Source: Rouxiella sp. WC2420
GTDB lineage: Bacteria > Pseudomonadota > Gammaproteobacteria > Enterobacterales > Enterobacteriaceae
NCBI RefSeq assembly: GCF_041200025.1
Contig: NZ_CP165628.1
Location: 1,240,001-1,304,000 of the forward strand
DNA length: 64,000 nt
Direction of reading: 5' to 3'
The position numbers and the translations under genes were made by a program. How positions within the stretch are numbered: the stretch's first letter is position 1; the number at the start of each line of letters is the position of its first letter. The notes under the pieces are model-generated. The model was given only the letters and a program-made list of their open reading frames with translations. It was not told the DNA's origin and did not search any database. Shown here piece after piece: positions 44,557 through 52,949 of this stretch.

Positions 44557-44761
44557 CACGGTTCCCCATGCCAAAGAAGGGGGGCGACTTTACCGGAGTC
44601 GCCGCCAGCAGGCAAGAAGGAAGTACGGCGCATCTTTCAGCGACTGTCAGGCGTTGCAGCCGTAATAAGCAATTTTACTATTTTGTTAATTATTATCGAT
44701 AATAATACGTAGGCAGTTTTAATAAACAACTCATTATATTTAACTTAATAAAACAAGTTGA

Positions 44762-45037
44762 TTACAATTCACGAATAAGCCGTGCCGGATTGCCAACATA
44801 TATTCCTTTAATAGTCATTGGCTTTGTTACCACGCTGCCGGCACCAATTACTGATCCGCTACAAATAAACTCGCAAAGAATCGTGCTGCCGCTGCCAATG
44901 GTGACATTATCGCCTAACACTATATTTAGCCAATTTGATGAATCTGGATCGGGTGAGCCATTTTTAAACAAATCATTAGCAAAAGTCACATTCTGGCCCG
45001 AACTCACATCTCTTATGCTACATTCAATAATCTTCAT
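44762..45037 (-). CDS. Short hexapeptide-repeat acyltransferase, probably truncated
   Basis: A 91-residue protein that ends with the LbH acyltransferase C-terminus, IGAGSVVTKPMTIKGIYVGNPARLI. Several hexapeptide-like turns (VLGDNVTIGSGSTILCEF) precede it. Normal enzymes of this class have about 180-200 residues, including the N-terminal coil, so this is probably a remnant, although the ATG and stop are intact. It may have been an O-acetyltransferase of surface polysaccharide. It lies between yegD and alkA, two backbone genes, which suggests insertion and decay. Confidence 0.55.
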   Translation of the reverse strand: MKIIECSIRDVSSGQNVTFANDLFKNGSPDPDSSNWLNIVLGDNVTIGSGSTILCEFICSGSVIGAGSVVTKPMTIKGIYVGNPARLIREL

Positions 45038-45099
45038 TATTTATCCTCTGTTAGTTCCGCAACAGGTTTTCCAGCCTCCACTCAGCAAGGATTCAGCCG

Positions 45100-45971
45100 G
45101 TGCAAAAGACCAAATATCTTCTTCCTTATACACCTCCTTATGACTGGGCGTGGATGAGCCGTTTCCTTAGTGCGAGGCGCTCGCAGGAATCGAATCTTTT
45201 GAGCAGGATGTTTATCGCCGAACGATAGAGATAACAGAGCAGGGCGTGACGGCCAGTGGCTGGCTGAGCTGGCGGCCGCTGGAGCATGAGGGCACGGTGG
45301 AGCTGGAAGTTTCTGATTCATTGGAGCCGCATATCCAAAGCGTTGTCCGGCGAGTCAGGCATCTGCTGGATTTAGATGCCAATCCGCAGCTGATAGCCGA
45401 GGCGTTGGGGCTGTTTGGCGACGATGTTGCAGGCATGCGCATGCCAGGCTGTATCGATAACTTTGAGCTGACGGTGCGCGCAATTCTCGGCCAGCTGGTG
45501 AGCGTTAAAATGGCGGCAACTTTCTGCGCCCGCCTGGCAGAACTCTGCGGAGAACCGGTTGTTACGCCGTTTACAGGACTGACGCGATTATTTCCCACCG
45601 CACAGCGCGTTGCCAGCCTCAGCGTAGAGCAGCTGCGCGCCATCGGTGTTCAGGCCAAGCGCGCGGCCTGCCTGATTGGAGTGGCTCAGGCAGTACAAAA
45701 CGGCGAGTTACCGCTTTATGATATCGAGGACAGCCGTGAAGGTATAAAACGGCTGGTAGCGATGCCGGGCATTGGCGCATGGACCGCCAACTACGTCGCG
45801 ATGCGTGCATGGGGTGAAAGAGATATATTTTTACATAGCGATTATTTAATTAAGCAAAGATTTCCAAATATGACGCCAACAACCATAAGTCGCTATGCGG
45901 AAATTTGGAAACCCTGGAGAAGTTATGCGACGTTGCTTATTTGGAATAACCCTAATTGGAAACCACAATAA
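45100..45971 (+). pseudogene. alkA: alkA: DNA-3-methyladenine glycosylase II, frameshifted
   Basis: The N-terminal part (GTG at 45100) encodes YLLPYTPPYDWAWMSRFLSA, the AlkA start, then reaches a stop at 45226. The remaining gene is open in another frame, beginning around 45185 with AGIESFEQDVYRRTIEITEQG and running to 45971. Its features are PGCIDNFELTVRAILGQLVSV, the helix-hairpin-helix PGIGAWTANYVAMRAW and catalytic Asp in HSDYLIKQRFPNMTP. A single-base shift near 45170-45185 therefore splits a gene of about 289 residues (E. coli 282). It could be a real loss of function or a sequence error. The catalytic half on its own lacks the N-terminal subdomain. Confidence 0.85.
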
Positions 45972-46173
45972 TCAATTGTTAAATTTGTTGATAATAAATG
46001 TTATCCCATAGTATCCGTAAGGATACAGATATTAAATAAATGAAATCCTATTTACATCAACGGGATTTGAAATCAAAAAACCGCACAAAGTGGCCGAAAG
46101 TTTTTTAACATTTTAAAAAAATACACGTACAATTCATGCGAACCGAAATTGTCTCTACTGCATTAGGCTGAAC

Positions 46174-46638
46174 GTGTCTTTAATCCTGATCAATTCTTCT
46201 CGAAGTTTCTCACCCGCGTGGTGGGGTATCTTCGCGATACTCATTGTATTGTTTGCTCCGGCGATCTCGAGATCTCTGGAACACTTTACCTTGGGCGCTG
46301 CGAAAACGTCGGCAACGACGGATTCAATGGCGAGCTTTGTCTCAGGAGCAGACCGCGTAATTGCCACGGGCATGAAAGACCATCAGTCATCAATCTCAGA
46401 ACAACTTGGCCGCATGCAAATGCAGCTGAACGCGTCGGCGAATGATGTCTCGATGCATGAAGATTTATCCTACTCATATTGTGCATTAATTGACCAAATG
46501 GCTATAATCAGTTTGGGAAATGTAATGCTTCAGTTGTCGGGTAACCTCAGAGCTTTTATACCCAGAGAACATTTCGATTCTCCACTGTTTAGCTTCTTTA
46601 AACAGGCGGAGTTTCAACCCCGCGCACCACCGTTTTAA
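46174..46638 (+). CDS. Small envelope protein, possibly DUF2946-like
   Basis: A 154-residue protein from GTG at 46174 (preceded by TTAGG). An N-terminal hydrophobic stretch, WWGIFAILIVLFAPAISRSL, could be a signal or membrane anchor. The C-terminus ends EFQPRAPPF, which recalls the R-A/G-P-P ending of DUF2946 proteins. A cysteine (SYCALI) lies near the second hydrophobic stretch. It precedes the cytochrome bd operon by about 200 bp and might be linked to copper or respiration, but I cannot support a function. Confidence 0.5.
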   Translation: MSLILINSSRSFSPAWWGIFAILIVLFAPAISRSLEHFTLGAAKTSATTDSMASFVSGADRVIATGMKDHQSSISEQLGRMQMQLNASANDVSMHEDLSYSYCALIDQMAIISLGNVMLQLSGNLRAFIPREHFDSPLFSFFKQAEFQPRAPPF

Positions 46639-46836
46639 CCGAACACCGCGTTTATACATACAGACATCGTGAAGTACCTGTGGATCTCCACAACGGTTTT
46701 CCACTATATAGACAATTTATTTTTTATTTTAGTCATTGGGTTATGAGGTGCTTTTTGCACCGGGGCTCTTACGACTTTTTTTGAACAAACTGACTGTCTG
46801 TCTTATGAAACTTTCTATGCAATCTGAGGTAATGCC

Positions 46837-48252
46837 ATGTTTGGCTTAACTGCACTGGATCTTGCAAGGGCCCAGTTCGCCTTTACTGTGTCTTTTCACA
46901 TAATTTTCCCAGCGATCACCATAGGTTTGGCGAGTTTTCTGGCTGTGCTCGAAGGGCTCTGGCTGAAAACAAAACAAGATTCCTACCGTGATTTATACCA
47001 TTTCTGGTCCAAAATCTTCGCCGTAAACTTTGGTATGGGCGTTGTTTCTGGTCTGGTTATGGCCTATCAATTTGGTACTAACTGGAGCGGATTCTCTGAT
47101 TTCGCCGGTAACATCACAGGTCCCCTGTTGACCTATGAAGTACTGACCGCATTCTTCCTGGAAGCTGGCTTCCTGGGCGTTATGCTGTTCGGCTGGAACC
47201 GCGTTGGACCAGGTCTGCACTTCTTCTCTACCTGCATGGTAGCGTTGGGTACAATCTTCTCCACCTTCTGGATCCTGGCGTCAAACAGCTTCATGCACAC
47301 GCCACAGGGCTACAGCATCGTTAACGGTCTGATTGTTCCTGTTGATTGGCTGAAAGTTATTTTCAACCCATCGTTCCCGTACCGCTTGTTCCACATGAGT
47401 ATTGCGGCGTTCCTGGCTTCTGCCTTCTTTGTCGCCTCTGCTGCTGCTTACCACCTGCTGCGCGGAAACGACACGCCTGCAACACGCAAAATGTTCTCCA
47501 TGGCAATGTGGATGGCGCTGATCGTTTCTCCTATCCAGGCAGGTGTGGGTGATGCTCACGGTCTGAATACCCTGAAATACGAGCCGGCTAAAATCGCAGC
47601 GATTGAAGGCCACTGGGAAAATACAGACAACAAACCTTCTCCGCTGGTATTGGTTGGTTGGCCTGACATGAAGGCTGAAGAGACTAAGTACAAGATTGAA
47701 ATTCCCGATCTGGGAAGCATCATCTTGACGCACAGCCTGACCCATCAGATCCCGCCACTTAAGTCTTTCGCACCTGAAGATCGTCCTAACTCGACCATCA
47801 TCTTCTGGACATTCCGCGTCATGGCGGGTCTGGGCATGCTGATGATTCTGTCTGGCTTTGTTGGTCTTTACATGCGTAAACGCGGCAAGCTGTACACCAA
47901 CAAAACATTCCTGCGCTTCATGCTGCTAATGGGACCTTCTGGTCTGATTGCTCTGCTGGCTGGTTGGATTACGACTGAAGTTGGTCGTCAGCCTTGGGTT
48001 GTTTATGGCCTGCAACGCACCAAAGACGCGGTTTCAGCGCACGGTGTTGTTCACATGAGTATCACCCTGATCGCTTTCGTTGTGATCTATTGTTCAGTAT
48101 TCGGCGTCGGCTACGGCTACATGATGCGTCTGATCAAGAAAGGTCCTGAAGCTCACGAGGGTGAACATCATGAAGACGGTGGTCCGGGTAAACATCGTAC
48201 CCCTGCTCGTCCTCTGTCTGCAGTAAATGAAAAACTAGATTCCAGGAGCTAA
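46837..48252 (+). CDS. cioA: Cytochrome bd-type (CIO) quinol oxidase subunit I
   Basis: A 471-residue polytopic haem protein, shorter than E. coli CydA (522) and thus of the short Q-loop CIO/AppC-like type. Haem-ligand and conserved regions: His21 in FTVSFHIIFPAIT, FHMSIAAFLAS with the second histidine, and TTEVGRQPWVVYGLQRT near the end. It oxidises quinol and reduces oxygen with high affinity and resists cyanide. Its stop overlaps the start region of subunit II. The cydAB housekeeping set is normally elsewhere, so this is probably the second bd oxidase. Confidence 0.9.
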   Translation: MFGLTALDLARAQFAFTVSFHIIFPAITIGLASFLAVLEGLWLKTKQDSYRDLYHFWSKIFAVNFGMGVVSGLVMAYQFGTNWSGFSDFAGNITGPLLTYEVLTAFFLEAGFLGVMLFGWNRVGPGLHFFSTCMVALGTIFSTFWILASNSFMHTPQGYSIVNGLIVPVDWLKVIFNPSFPYRLFHMSIAAFLASAFFVASAAAYHLLRGNDTPATRKMFSMAMWMALIVSPIQAGVGDAHGLNTLKYEPAKIAAIEGHWENTDNKPSPLVLVGWPDMKAEETKYKIEIPDLGSIILTHSLTHQIPPLKSFAPEDRPNSTIIFWTFRVMAGLGMLMILSGFVGLYMRKRGKLYTNKTFLRFMLLMGPSGLIALLAGWITTEVGRQPWVVYGLQRTKDAVSAHGVVHMSITLIAFVVIYCSVFGVGYGYMMRLIKKGPEAHEGEHHEDGGPGKHRTPARPLSAVNEKLDSRS

Positions 48253-48254
48253 TG

Positions 48255-49262
48255 ATGGGTATCGATTTGCCGTTGATCTGGTTCGTTATTATCATTTTCG
48301 GCATCATGATGTATGTCGTAATGGATGGTTTCGATCTGGGTATTGGTCTGCTGTTTCCTTTTGTTAAAAAGGAACAGGACCGTGATGTGATGATGAACAC
48401 CGTTGCCCCTGTCTGGGATGGTAACGAAACCTGGCTGGTTCTGGGTGGTGCGGGCCTGTATGGCGCATTCCCACTGGCTTACTCAGTGATTCTTGATGCG
48501 CTGGCAATGCCGCTGACTATCATGCTGTTTGGCCTGATTTTCCGTGGTGTCGCCTTTGAGTTCCGCTTCAAGGCGAGCGAAGAGAAGCGTCATATCTGGG
48601 ACAAATCCTTTATCTGGGGTTCTGTTGTAGCGACCTTCTGCCAGGGTGTCGTTCTGGGTGCTTTCATCGACGGTATGCCGGTTGTTAACCGCGTCTATGC
48701 CGGTGGCGCAATGGACTGGCTGACGCCGTTCACTGTGTTCTGTGGCCTGGGTCTGATCGTTGCCTATGCTCTGCTGGGTGCAACCTGGTTGACCATGAAA
48801 ACCGAAGGCAACCTGCAAACTCGCATGCATGACCTGACTAAGCCACTGCTGTATGTGCTGTTGGCTGTGTTGGCTGTGGTGAGTATCTGGACTCCACTGA
48901 CTCACGCAGACATCGCGCATCGCTGGTTCAGCACGCCTAACCTGTTCTGGTTCCTGCCAGTGCCGGTATTGGTATTGCTGGTGTCATTCTGGTTGATTAA
49001 AGCGGTAAACCGCAACGCTCATTACGCTCCTTTCGTGCTGACTCTGGCACTGGTGTTCCTGGGTTATAGCGGTTTGGGTATCAGCGTGTGGCCGAACATC
49101 ATTCCACCGTCCATTACCTACTGGCAGGCAGCATCACCGCCAGCGAGCCAAGGGTTTATCCTGGTTGGGGCACTGTTCATCATCCCAATCATCCTGGTTT
49201 ACACCTTCTGGAGCTACTATGTGTTCCGTGGGAAAGTAACGCCGGATCAGGGTTACCACTGA
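48255..49262 (+). CDS. cioB: Cytochrome bd-type (CIO) quinol oxidase subunit II
   Basis: A 335-residue partner of subunit I with eight hydrophobic segments. The start MGIDLPLIWFVIIIFGIMMYVVMDGFDLGIG is the family N-terminus, with the conserved WDGNETWLVLGGAGLYGAFP. Two consecutive ATGs occur; the second is six bases from AGGAG and is chosen. It is shorter than E. coli CydB (379), consistent with the CIO type. The operon continues with a small subunit. Confidence 0.9.
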   Translation: MGIDLPLIWFVIIIFGIMMYVVMDGFDLGIGLLFPFVKKEQDRDVMMNTVAPVWDGNETWLVLGGAGLYGAFPLAYSVILDALAMPLTIMLFGLIFRGVAFEFRFKASEEKRHIWDKSFIWGSVVATFCQGVVLGAFIDGMPVVNRVYAGGAMDWLTPFTVFCGLGLIVAYALLGATWLTMKTEGNLQTRMHDLTKPLLYVLLAVLAVVSIWTPLTHADIAHRWFSTPNLFWFLPVPVLVLLVSFWLIKAVNRNAHYAPFVLTLALVFLGYSGLGISVWPNIIPPSITYWQAASPPASQGFILVGALFIIPIILVYTFWSYYVFRGKVTPDQGYH

Positions 49263-49283
49263 TAACGTGTTAAAATAATCGCC

Positions 49284-49312
49284 AAGGGGCAGGGTTACAG
49301 ACTTGCCCCTTT
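49284..49312 (+). terminator. Hairpin between cioB and the small subunit gene
   Basis: AAGGGGCA (49284-49291) with TGCCCCTT (49304-49311) and a short, T-rich tail. It is a possible partial terminator or processing site that would lower expression of the small subunit. The tail is interrupted by C, so termination may be incomplete. Confidence 0.5.
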
Positions 49313-49334
49313 CTTCAAAAGATTGGAGGACTGA

Positions 49335-49517
49335 ATGAAAAGTCTTATTAATATTCAACAGATGGATGACAACACCGTACCGGCCAAAAGTGTCCCCTTC
49401 TGGAAAAAGGTTTCATGGTTAGTTTTGATCTACGGTGGCAGCGTTTTTGCCCTGTTCGTCGTAGCCTGTGCCTTCCATATTTTGATGTTTGCAGCGGGTA
49501 TGAGAACACACAGCTAA
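49335..49517 (+). CDS. DUF2474 small membrane subunit of CIO oxidase (CydX-like)
   Basis: A 60-residue protein with a single transmembrane helix. The pattern PFWKKVSWLVLIYGGSVFALFVVACAFHILMFAAGM matches the DUF2474 family, found after cioAB genes. It probably stabilises the haem site, as CydX does for CydAB. The start follows GGAGGACTGA. It is easy to miss because of its size. Confidence 0.82.
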   Translation: MKSLINIQQMDDNTVPAKSVPFWKKVSWLVLIYGGSVFALFVVACAFHILMFAAGMRTHS

Positions 49518-49593
49518 CTTGCAATATGAGTGAGAAGTTGGGTGAGAAGTGATAATTGAGAAGTAGCTGCAAGTATGTTGGGATACACCACAT

Positions 49594-49615
49594 CGCTCCC
49601 TGATGTCAGGGAGCG
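49594..49615. other. Perfect inverted repeat between DUF2474 gene and mgtE
   Basis: CGCTCCCTGA/TCAGGGAGCG, a 10-bp perfect stem around TG. It lies between convergent genes but lacks T tracts. Possible terminator or protein site. Confidence 0.4.
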
Positions 49616-49629
49616 GCTTGCAGAAAAAG

Positions 49630-51063
49630 TTACAGCAGGAAGAGGGTTGCCAGGCCGAGGAAGATAAAGAATCCTCCAGTGTCGGTCAGTGCGGTAATCA
49701 TCACGCTTGCTCCCAACGCCGGGTCTCGTCCTAAACGCACCATTGTTAATGGAATGAGTACGCCCATCAGCGCGGCGACCAGCAAATTCAACACCATTGC
49801 CAGCGTCATCACCGCGCCCATTGCCAAATTACCGTACAGCAGCCAGGTCACCACCCCCATTAATCCGCCCCAAATCAGGCCATTGATCAGCGCAACGCCC
49901 AACTCCCTGAGCAGCAGGAACGGCATATTGCTTAACTGCACCTGATGCAGCGCCAGACCGCGCACAATCATGGTGATGGTCTGATTACCGGTATTTCCAC
50001 CAATACCGGCGACAATCGGCATTAATGCGGCCAGCGCAACCAGTACGGAAATTGTATGCTCGAACAGCCCAATCACCCGCGACGCCACGAAGGCAGTGCA
50101 AAGATTGATGGCAAGCCAGGCCCAGCGATTTTTCACCGCTTTGCCGACCGGCGAGAACACATCTTCTTCCGGGCTTAAACCGCCCATGCGGCGAATGTTG
50201 GTGTCGGAATCTTCATTCACGAAATCGACGATTGACTCTACAGTCAGGCGGCCCATGAGTTTGCCTTTCAGATCTACTACCGGCGCAGTTATCAGATCAT
50301 ACCGTTCAAAAGCGCCGGCGGCGTCATCGGCCTTGTCGTTAGGACTGAAGCTGGTCGGATCATCATTCATGACCTCGGCGACACGATGCAGCGGCGCGTT
50401 GAGCAACACTATCGTCAATGGCAGCTCGCCGAGCAACAGGTTATTGCGGTCGGTGACAAACAGCTTGTCGCTACCTTTAGGAATAATTTTCCTAAAACGC
50501 AGGTAACGCTGAACGGTGGCCAGTGTGACATCTGCTCTGATGGTCAGTAGCTCAAAATCCATAATTCTGCCGACCGAGGTTTTGCCAAACTTCATCACCT
50601 CACGGACTTTTTCTCGCTGACGCGGTTCCAGCGCCGTCAGCACGCGCCCGGTCAGGTCACGCGGCAAATGCTCGGCAAGATAAACCTGGTCATCGAGGTC
50701 TAGCAGCGAAATGGCACGCAGCAGGTCTTTATCGCTCATTTCCTCAATCAGGCTGTCCCAGACCGTCTCGGAAACTTCTACCAGAGCTTTACCGCGCGCG
50801 CTGATATCAACCAGGCTCCATAACGCAAGGCGCTGGTGTTCAGGCAAGGCTTCAAGGATATCGGCAAGGTCGGCGGCGTGGAGCGGGGCGATGCTGGCGC
50901 GGAGGTCAGCGGTTTGGTCCATTAATTCAGAATTGAGGCTTTCGGGTGTCTTTTCGCCGAGAATGCTGTCGGCCAGATCGTCATTGTTTAACAGTAAATC
51001 AAGAATATGGTGGCGCACTTGCGCCAATTTTTGAGAGTGGTTTTGTTGTTTTACTGCTGACAT
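49630..51063 (-). CDS. mgtE: Magnesium transporter MgtE
   Basis: A 477-residue Mg2+ channel. N-terminal helical domain (SIAPLHAADLADILEALPEHQRLALW), two CBS domains (FVTDRNNLLLGELPL and APVVDLKGKLMGRLTV), then five C-terminal transmembrane helices with PIVAGIGGNTGNQTITMIVRG, the pore signature. It admits Mg2+ and closes when cytosolic Mg2+ is high, through the CBS domains. Monocistronic. Confidence 0.93.
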   Translation of the reverse strand: MSAVKQQNHSQKLAQVRHHILDLLLNNDDLADSILGEKTPESLNSELMDQTADLRASIAPLHAADLADILEALPEHQRLALWSLVDISARGKALVEVSETVWDSLIEEMSDKDLLRAISLLDLDDQVYLAEHLPRDLTGRVLTALEPRQREKVREVMKFGKTSVGRIMDFELLTIRADVTLATVQRYLRFRKIIPKGSDKLFVTDRNNLLLGELPLTIVLLNAPLHRVAEVMNDDPTSFSPNDKADDAAGAFERYDLITAPVVDLKGKLMGRLTVESIVDFVNEDSDTNIRRMGGLSPEEDVFSPVGKAVKNRWAWLAINLCTAFVASRVIGLFEHTISVLVALAALMPIVAGIGGNTGNQTITMIVRGLALHQVQLSNMPFLLLRELGVALINGLIWGGLMGVVTWLLYGNLAMGAVMTLAMVLNLLVAALMGVLIPLTMVRLGRDPALGASVMITALTDTGGFFIFLGLATLFLL

Positions 51064-51125
51064 TCAGAGTCCTTCTGCTAACGGGAAACTTAAATGGCGC
51101 ATTAAAAATAACGGCGTTCTGACGG

Positions 51126-51317
51126 TCAGGGCATTTTATCAGGCTGGTTTTGCGCTACCGTAGGGGCAACGCTTTGCTCAGTCTGTGCTGGTACCTGTTT
51201 CTGGTTTTGATGATGAGAATACGATCCTATCCCGGCGTAAATCAGACGGCCAATCAAGATAATAAAGCTTATCGCCAGAACGATTTTTGTCATGCTTATG
51301 TTATTTTTTTTACGCAT
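51126..51317 (-). CDS. yfgG: YfgG small membrane protein
   Basis: A 63-residue protein with one transmembrane helix (TKIVLAISFIILIGRLIYAGIG) and a polar tail rich in Gln and Pro. Length and core match E. coli YfgG, reported to be linked to nickel/cobalt tolerance. It lies next to ppx as in E. coli, although yfgF is missing between them. Confidence 0.82.
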   Translation of the reverse strand: MRKKNNISMTKIVLAISFIILIGRLIYAGIGSYSHHQNQKQVPAQTEQSVAPTVAQNQPDKMP

Positions 51318-51380
51318 AATGGCATCTTAAGAGTAACAGCATCCCTGCTTTTAATAGCTCTGATTTGCACAAAAAGACGA

Positions 51381-52928
51381 TTATTCCTGTTCTTCTTCCT
51401 CACCGTCTTCTTCTTCCAGCATTAACTTCCAACCGGTAACATCGTTCCAATATTCCTGTTCACGTTCAAAATCGAGCTGTACCAAGTTGTTCTGCGCCAT
51501 AAAACCGGCCGGGAAACGCAGAGTCCAATGGTTATCATCGGTGGTCAGGCGCAGTGATTCCGGCTGGGTAGTCGATTGGCGCTGGTTATTGAGCAACGCG
51601 CCTAAACGCAGCAGCTGAATAAGCGGCAGATAATGCTTCTTCTTGAACAAGTTCAGGCGCGGCAAATCGTCGAGACGAATCGCTTTGCGCTGAAAACGCA
51701 CCAAGGTCGACAGCAGCGTTTGCTGTTCCTGAGTGAATCCCGGCAAGTTTGAATTTTGCAAAATATAAGCGGAATGACGATGCATGCCGCTGTGGTTAAT
51801 GCTCAGCCCCACTTCGTGCAGCATTGAGGCCCATTTCAGCAGCGACTCAAGCTGCGGCTGTGCTAAAGATGAGTTTTGTGCCAACCACTGGGTGTAAAGC
51901 ATTTCGGTCGTCTCTAAAACACGACGCGCCTGCTCACGGTCAATATTATAGTGGTCGGCTAGGCTCTTTGCCGTACGACTGCGGATATCCTGATGACGGA
52001 AACGGCCTTCCATTTCATACAGCACGCCTTCACGCAGCGCACCGTCAGACAGGCGAAGTTCTTTAATCGCCAGTGCGTCGAAAACGCCGCACAGGATTGC
52101 CAGACCCGGAACGAATACTGACTGTCTGTCTTCTGATAGGCCCGGCAGGCTTAGCGAGTTAAAGTTTTTATATTTCAAAACTTCAGTCGCCAGCATTTCC
52201 AAACGTTCGGCAGTGATTAGACCGTCTTTTTCACCCATTTCGACCAGCACTTCATGAGTAGCCTTGATAGTGCCTGATGCACCCAAAGCGTACTGCCAAC
52301 CCTGCAAACGATACTGCCAGGCCAGCGTTTCCAACTTTTGCGCCGCGGCCAGACGAGCCCGTTTGAAGTTGCTGCGATTGATATCACCGCCGCGGAAAAA
52401 CAGCTGGGCAAAGCTGACGCAGCCCATACGGCGGCTTTCTGCCAGCAGGGGTTCAAAATCTTCGCCAATGACCAACTCGGTTGAGCCGCCACCGATGTCG
52501 ATCACCAGTTTGCGACCTTTTTCGGGCTGGGTGTGTTCTACCCCCATAAAGATCAAACGAGCCTCTTCCTGCCCGGAAATAATTTCAATCGGGTAGGGGA
52601 TAAGCTCGGCCGCGCGTTGCAGGAACTCTTCGGCGTTAACCGCCTGACGCAGCGAGTGGGTGCCCACAATAGTCACGTTATCGGCAGGGAAACCCTGCAG
52701 GCGCTCGGCGAAAAGGGCGAGGCAGTCAAGGCCGCGCTGCATCGCTTCTTCGCTGAGATTATTGTAGTGATCCAGGCCATCGGCAAGGTGGACACGTTGC
52801 TTAAGTCGGCCCAGCACCTGGAGAGCGCCATTTACGACGCGGGCAATCACCATATGAAAGCTGTTCGATCCGAGGTCGATCGCGGCAATTTCCTGTGGTT
52901 TGGCAGTCATCGGGCTATTTAACGGCAT
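51381..52928 (-). CDS. ppx: Exopolyphosphatase Ppx
   Basis: A 515-residue actin-fold phosphatase that removes terminal phosphate from polyphosphate (and pppGpp). The N-terminal [16 protein letters not shown] and [17 protein letters not shown] phosphate loops and the C-terminal HD-like helices ([22 protein letters not shown]) are clear. Length equals E. coli Ppx (513). It follows ppk with a 21-nt gap, as in the E. coli operon. The very acidic C-terminus ([11 protein letters not shown]) is unusual. Confidence 0.95.
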   Translation of the reverse strand: MPLNSPMTAKPQEIAAIDLGSNSFHMVIARVVNGALQVLGRLKQRVHLADGLDHYNNLSEEAMQRGLDCLALFAERLQGFPADNVTIVGTHSLRQAVNAEEFLQRAAELIPYPIEIISGQEEARLIFMGVEHTQPEKGRKLVIDIGGGSTELVIGEDFEPLLAESRRMGCVSFAQLFFRGGDINRSNFKRARLAAAQKLETLAWQYRLQGWQYALGASGTIKATHEVLVEMGEKDGLITAERLEMLATEVLKYKNFNSLSLPGLSEDRQSVFVPGLAILCGVFDALAIKELRLSDGALREGVLYEMEGRFRHQDIRSRTAKSLADHYNIDREQARRVLETTEMLYTQWLAQNSSLAQPQLESLLKWASMLHEVGLSINHSGMHRHSAYILQNSNLPGFTQEQQTLLSTLVRFQRKAIRLDDLPRLNLFKKKHYLPLIQLLRLGALLNNQRQSTTQPESLRLTTDDNHWTLRFPAGFMAQNNLVQLDFEREQEYWNDVTGWKLMLEEEDGEEEEQE

Positions 52929-52949
52929 GAGTGTGTTGCTCCAATATCA

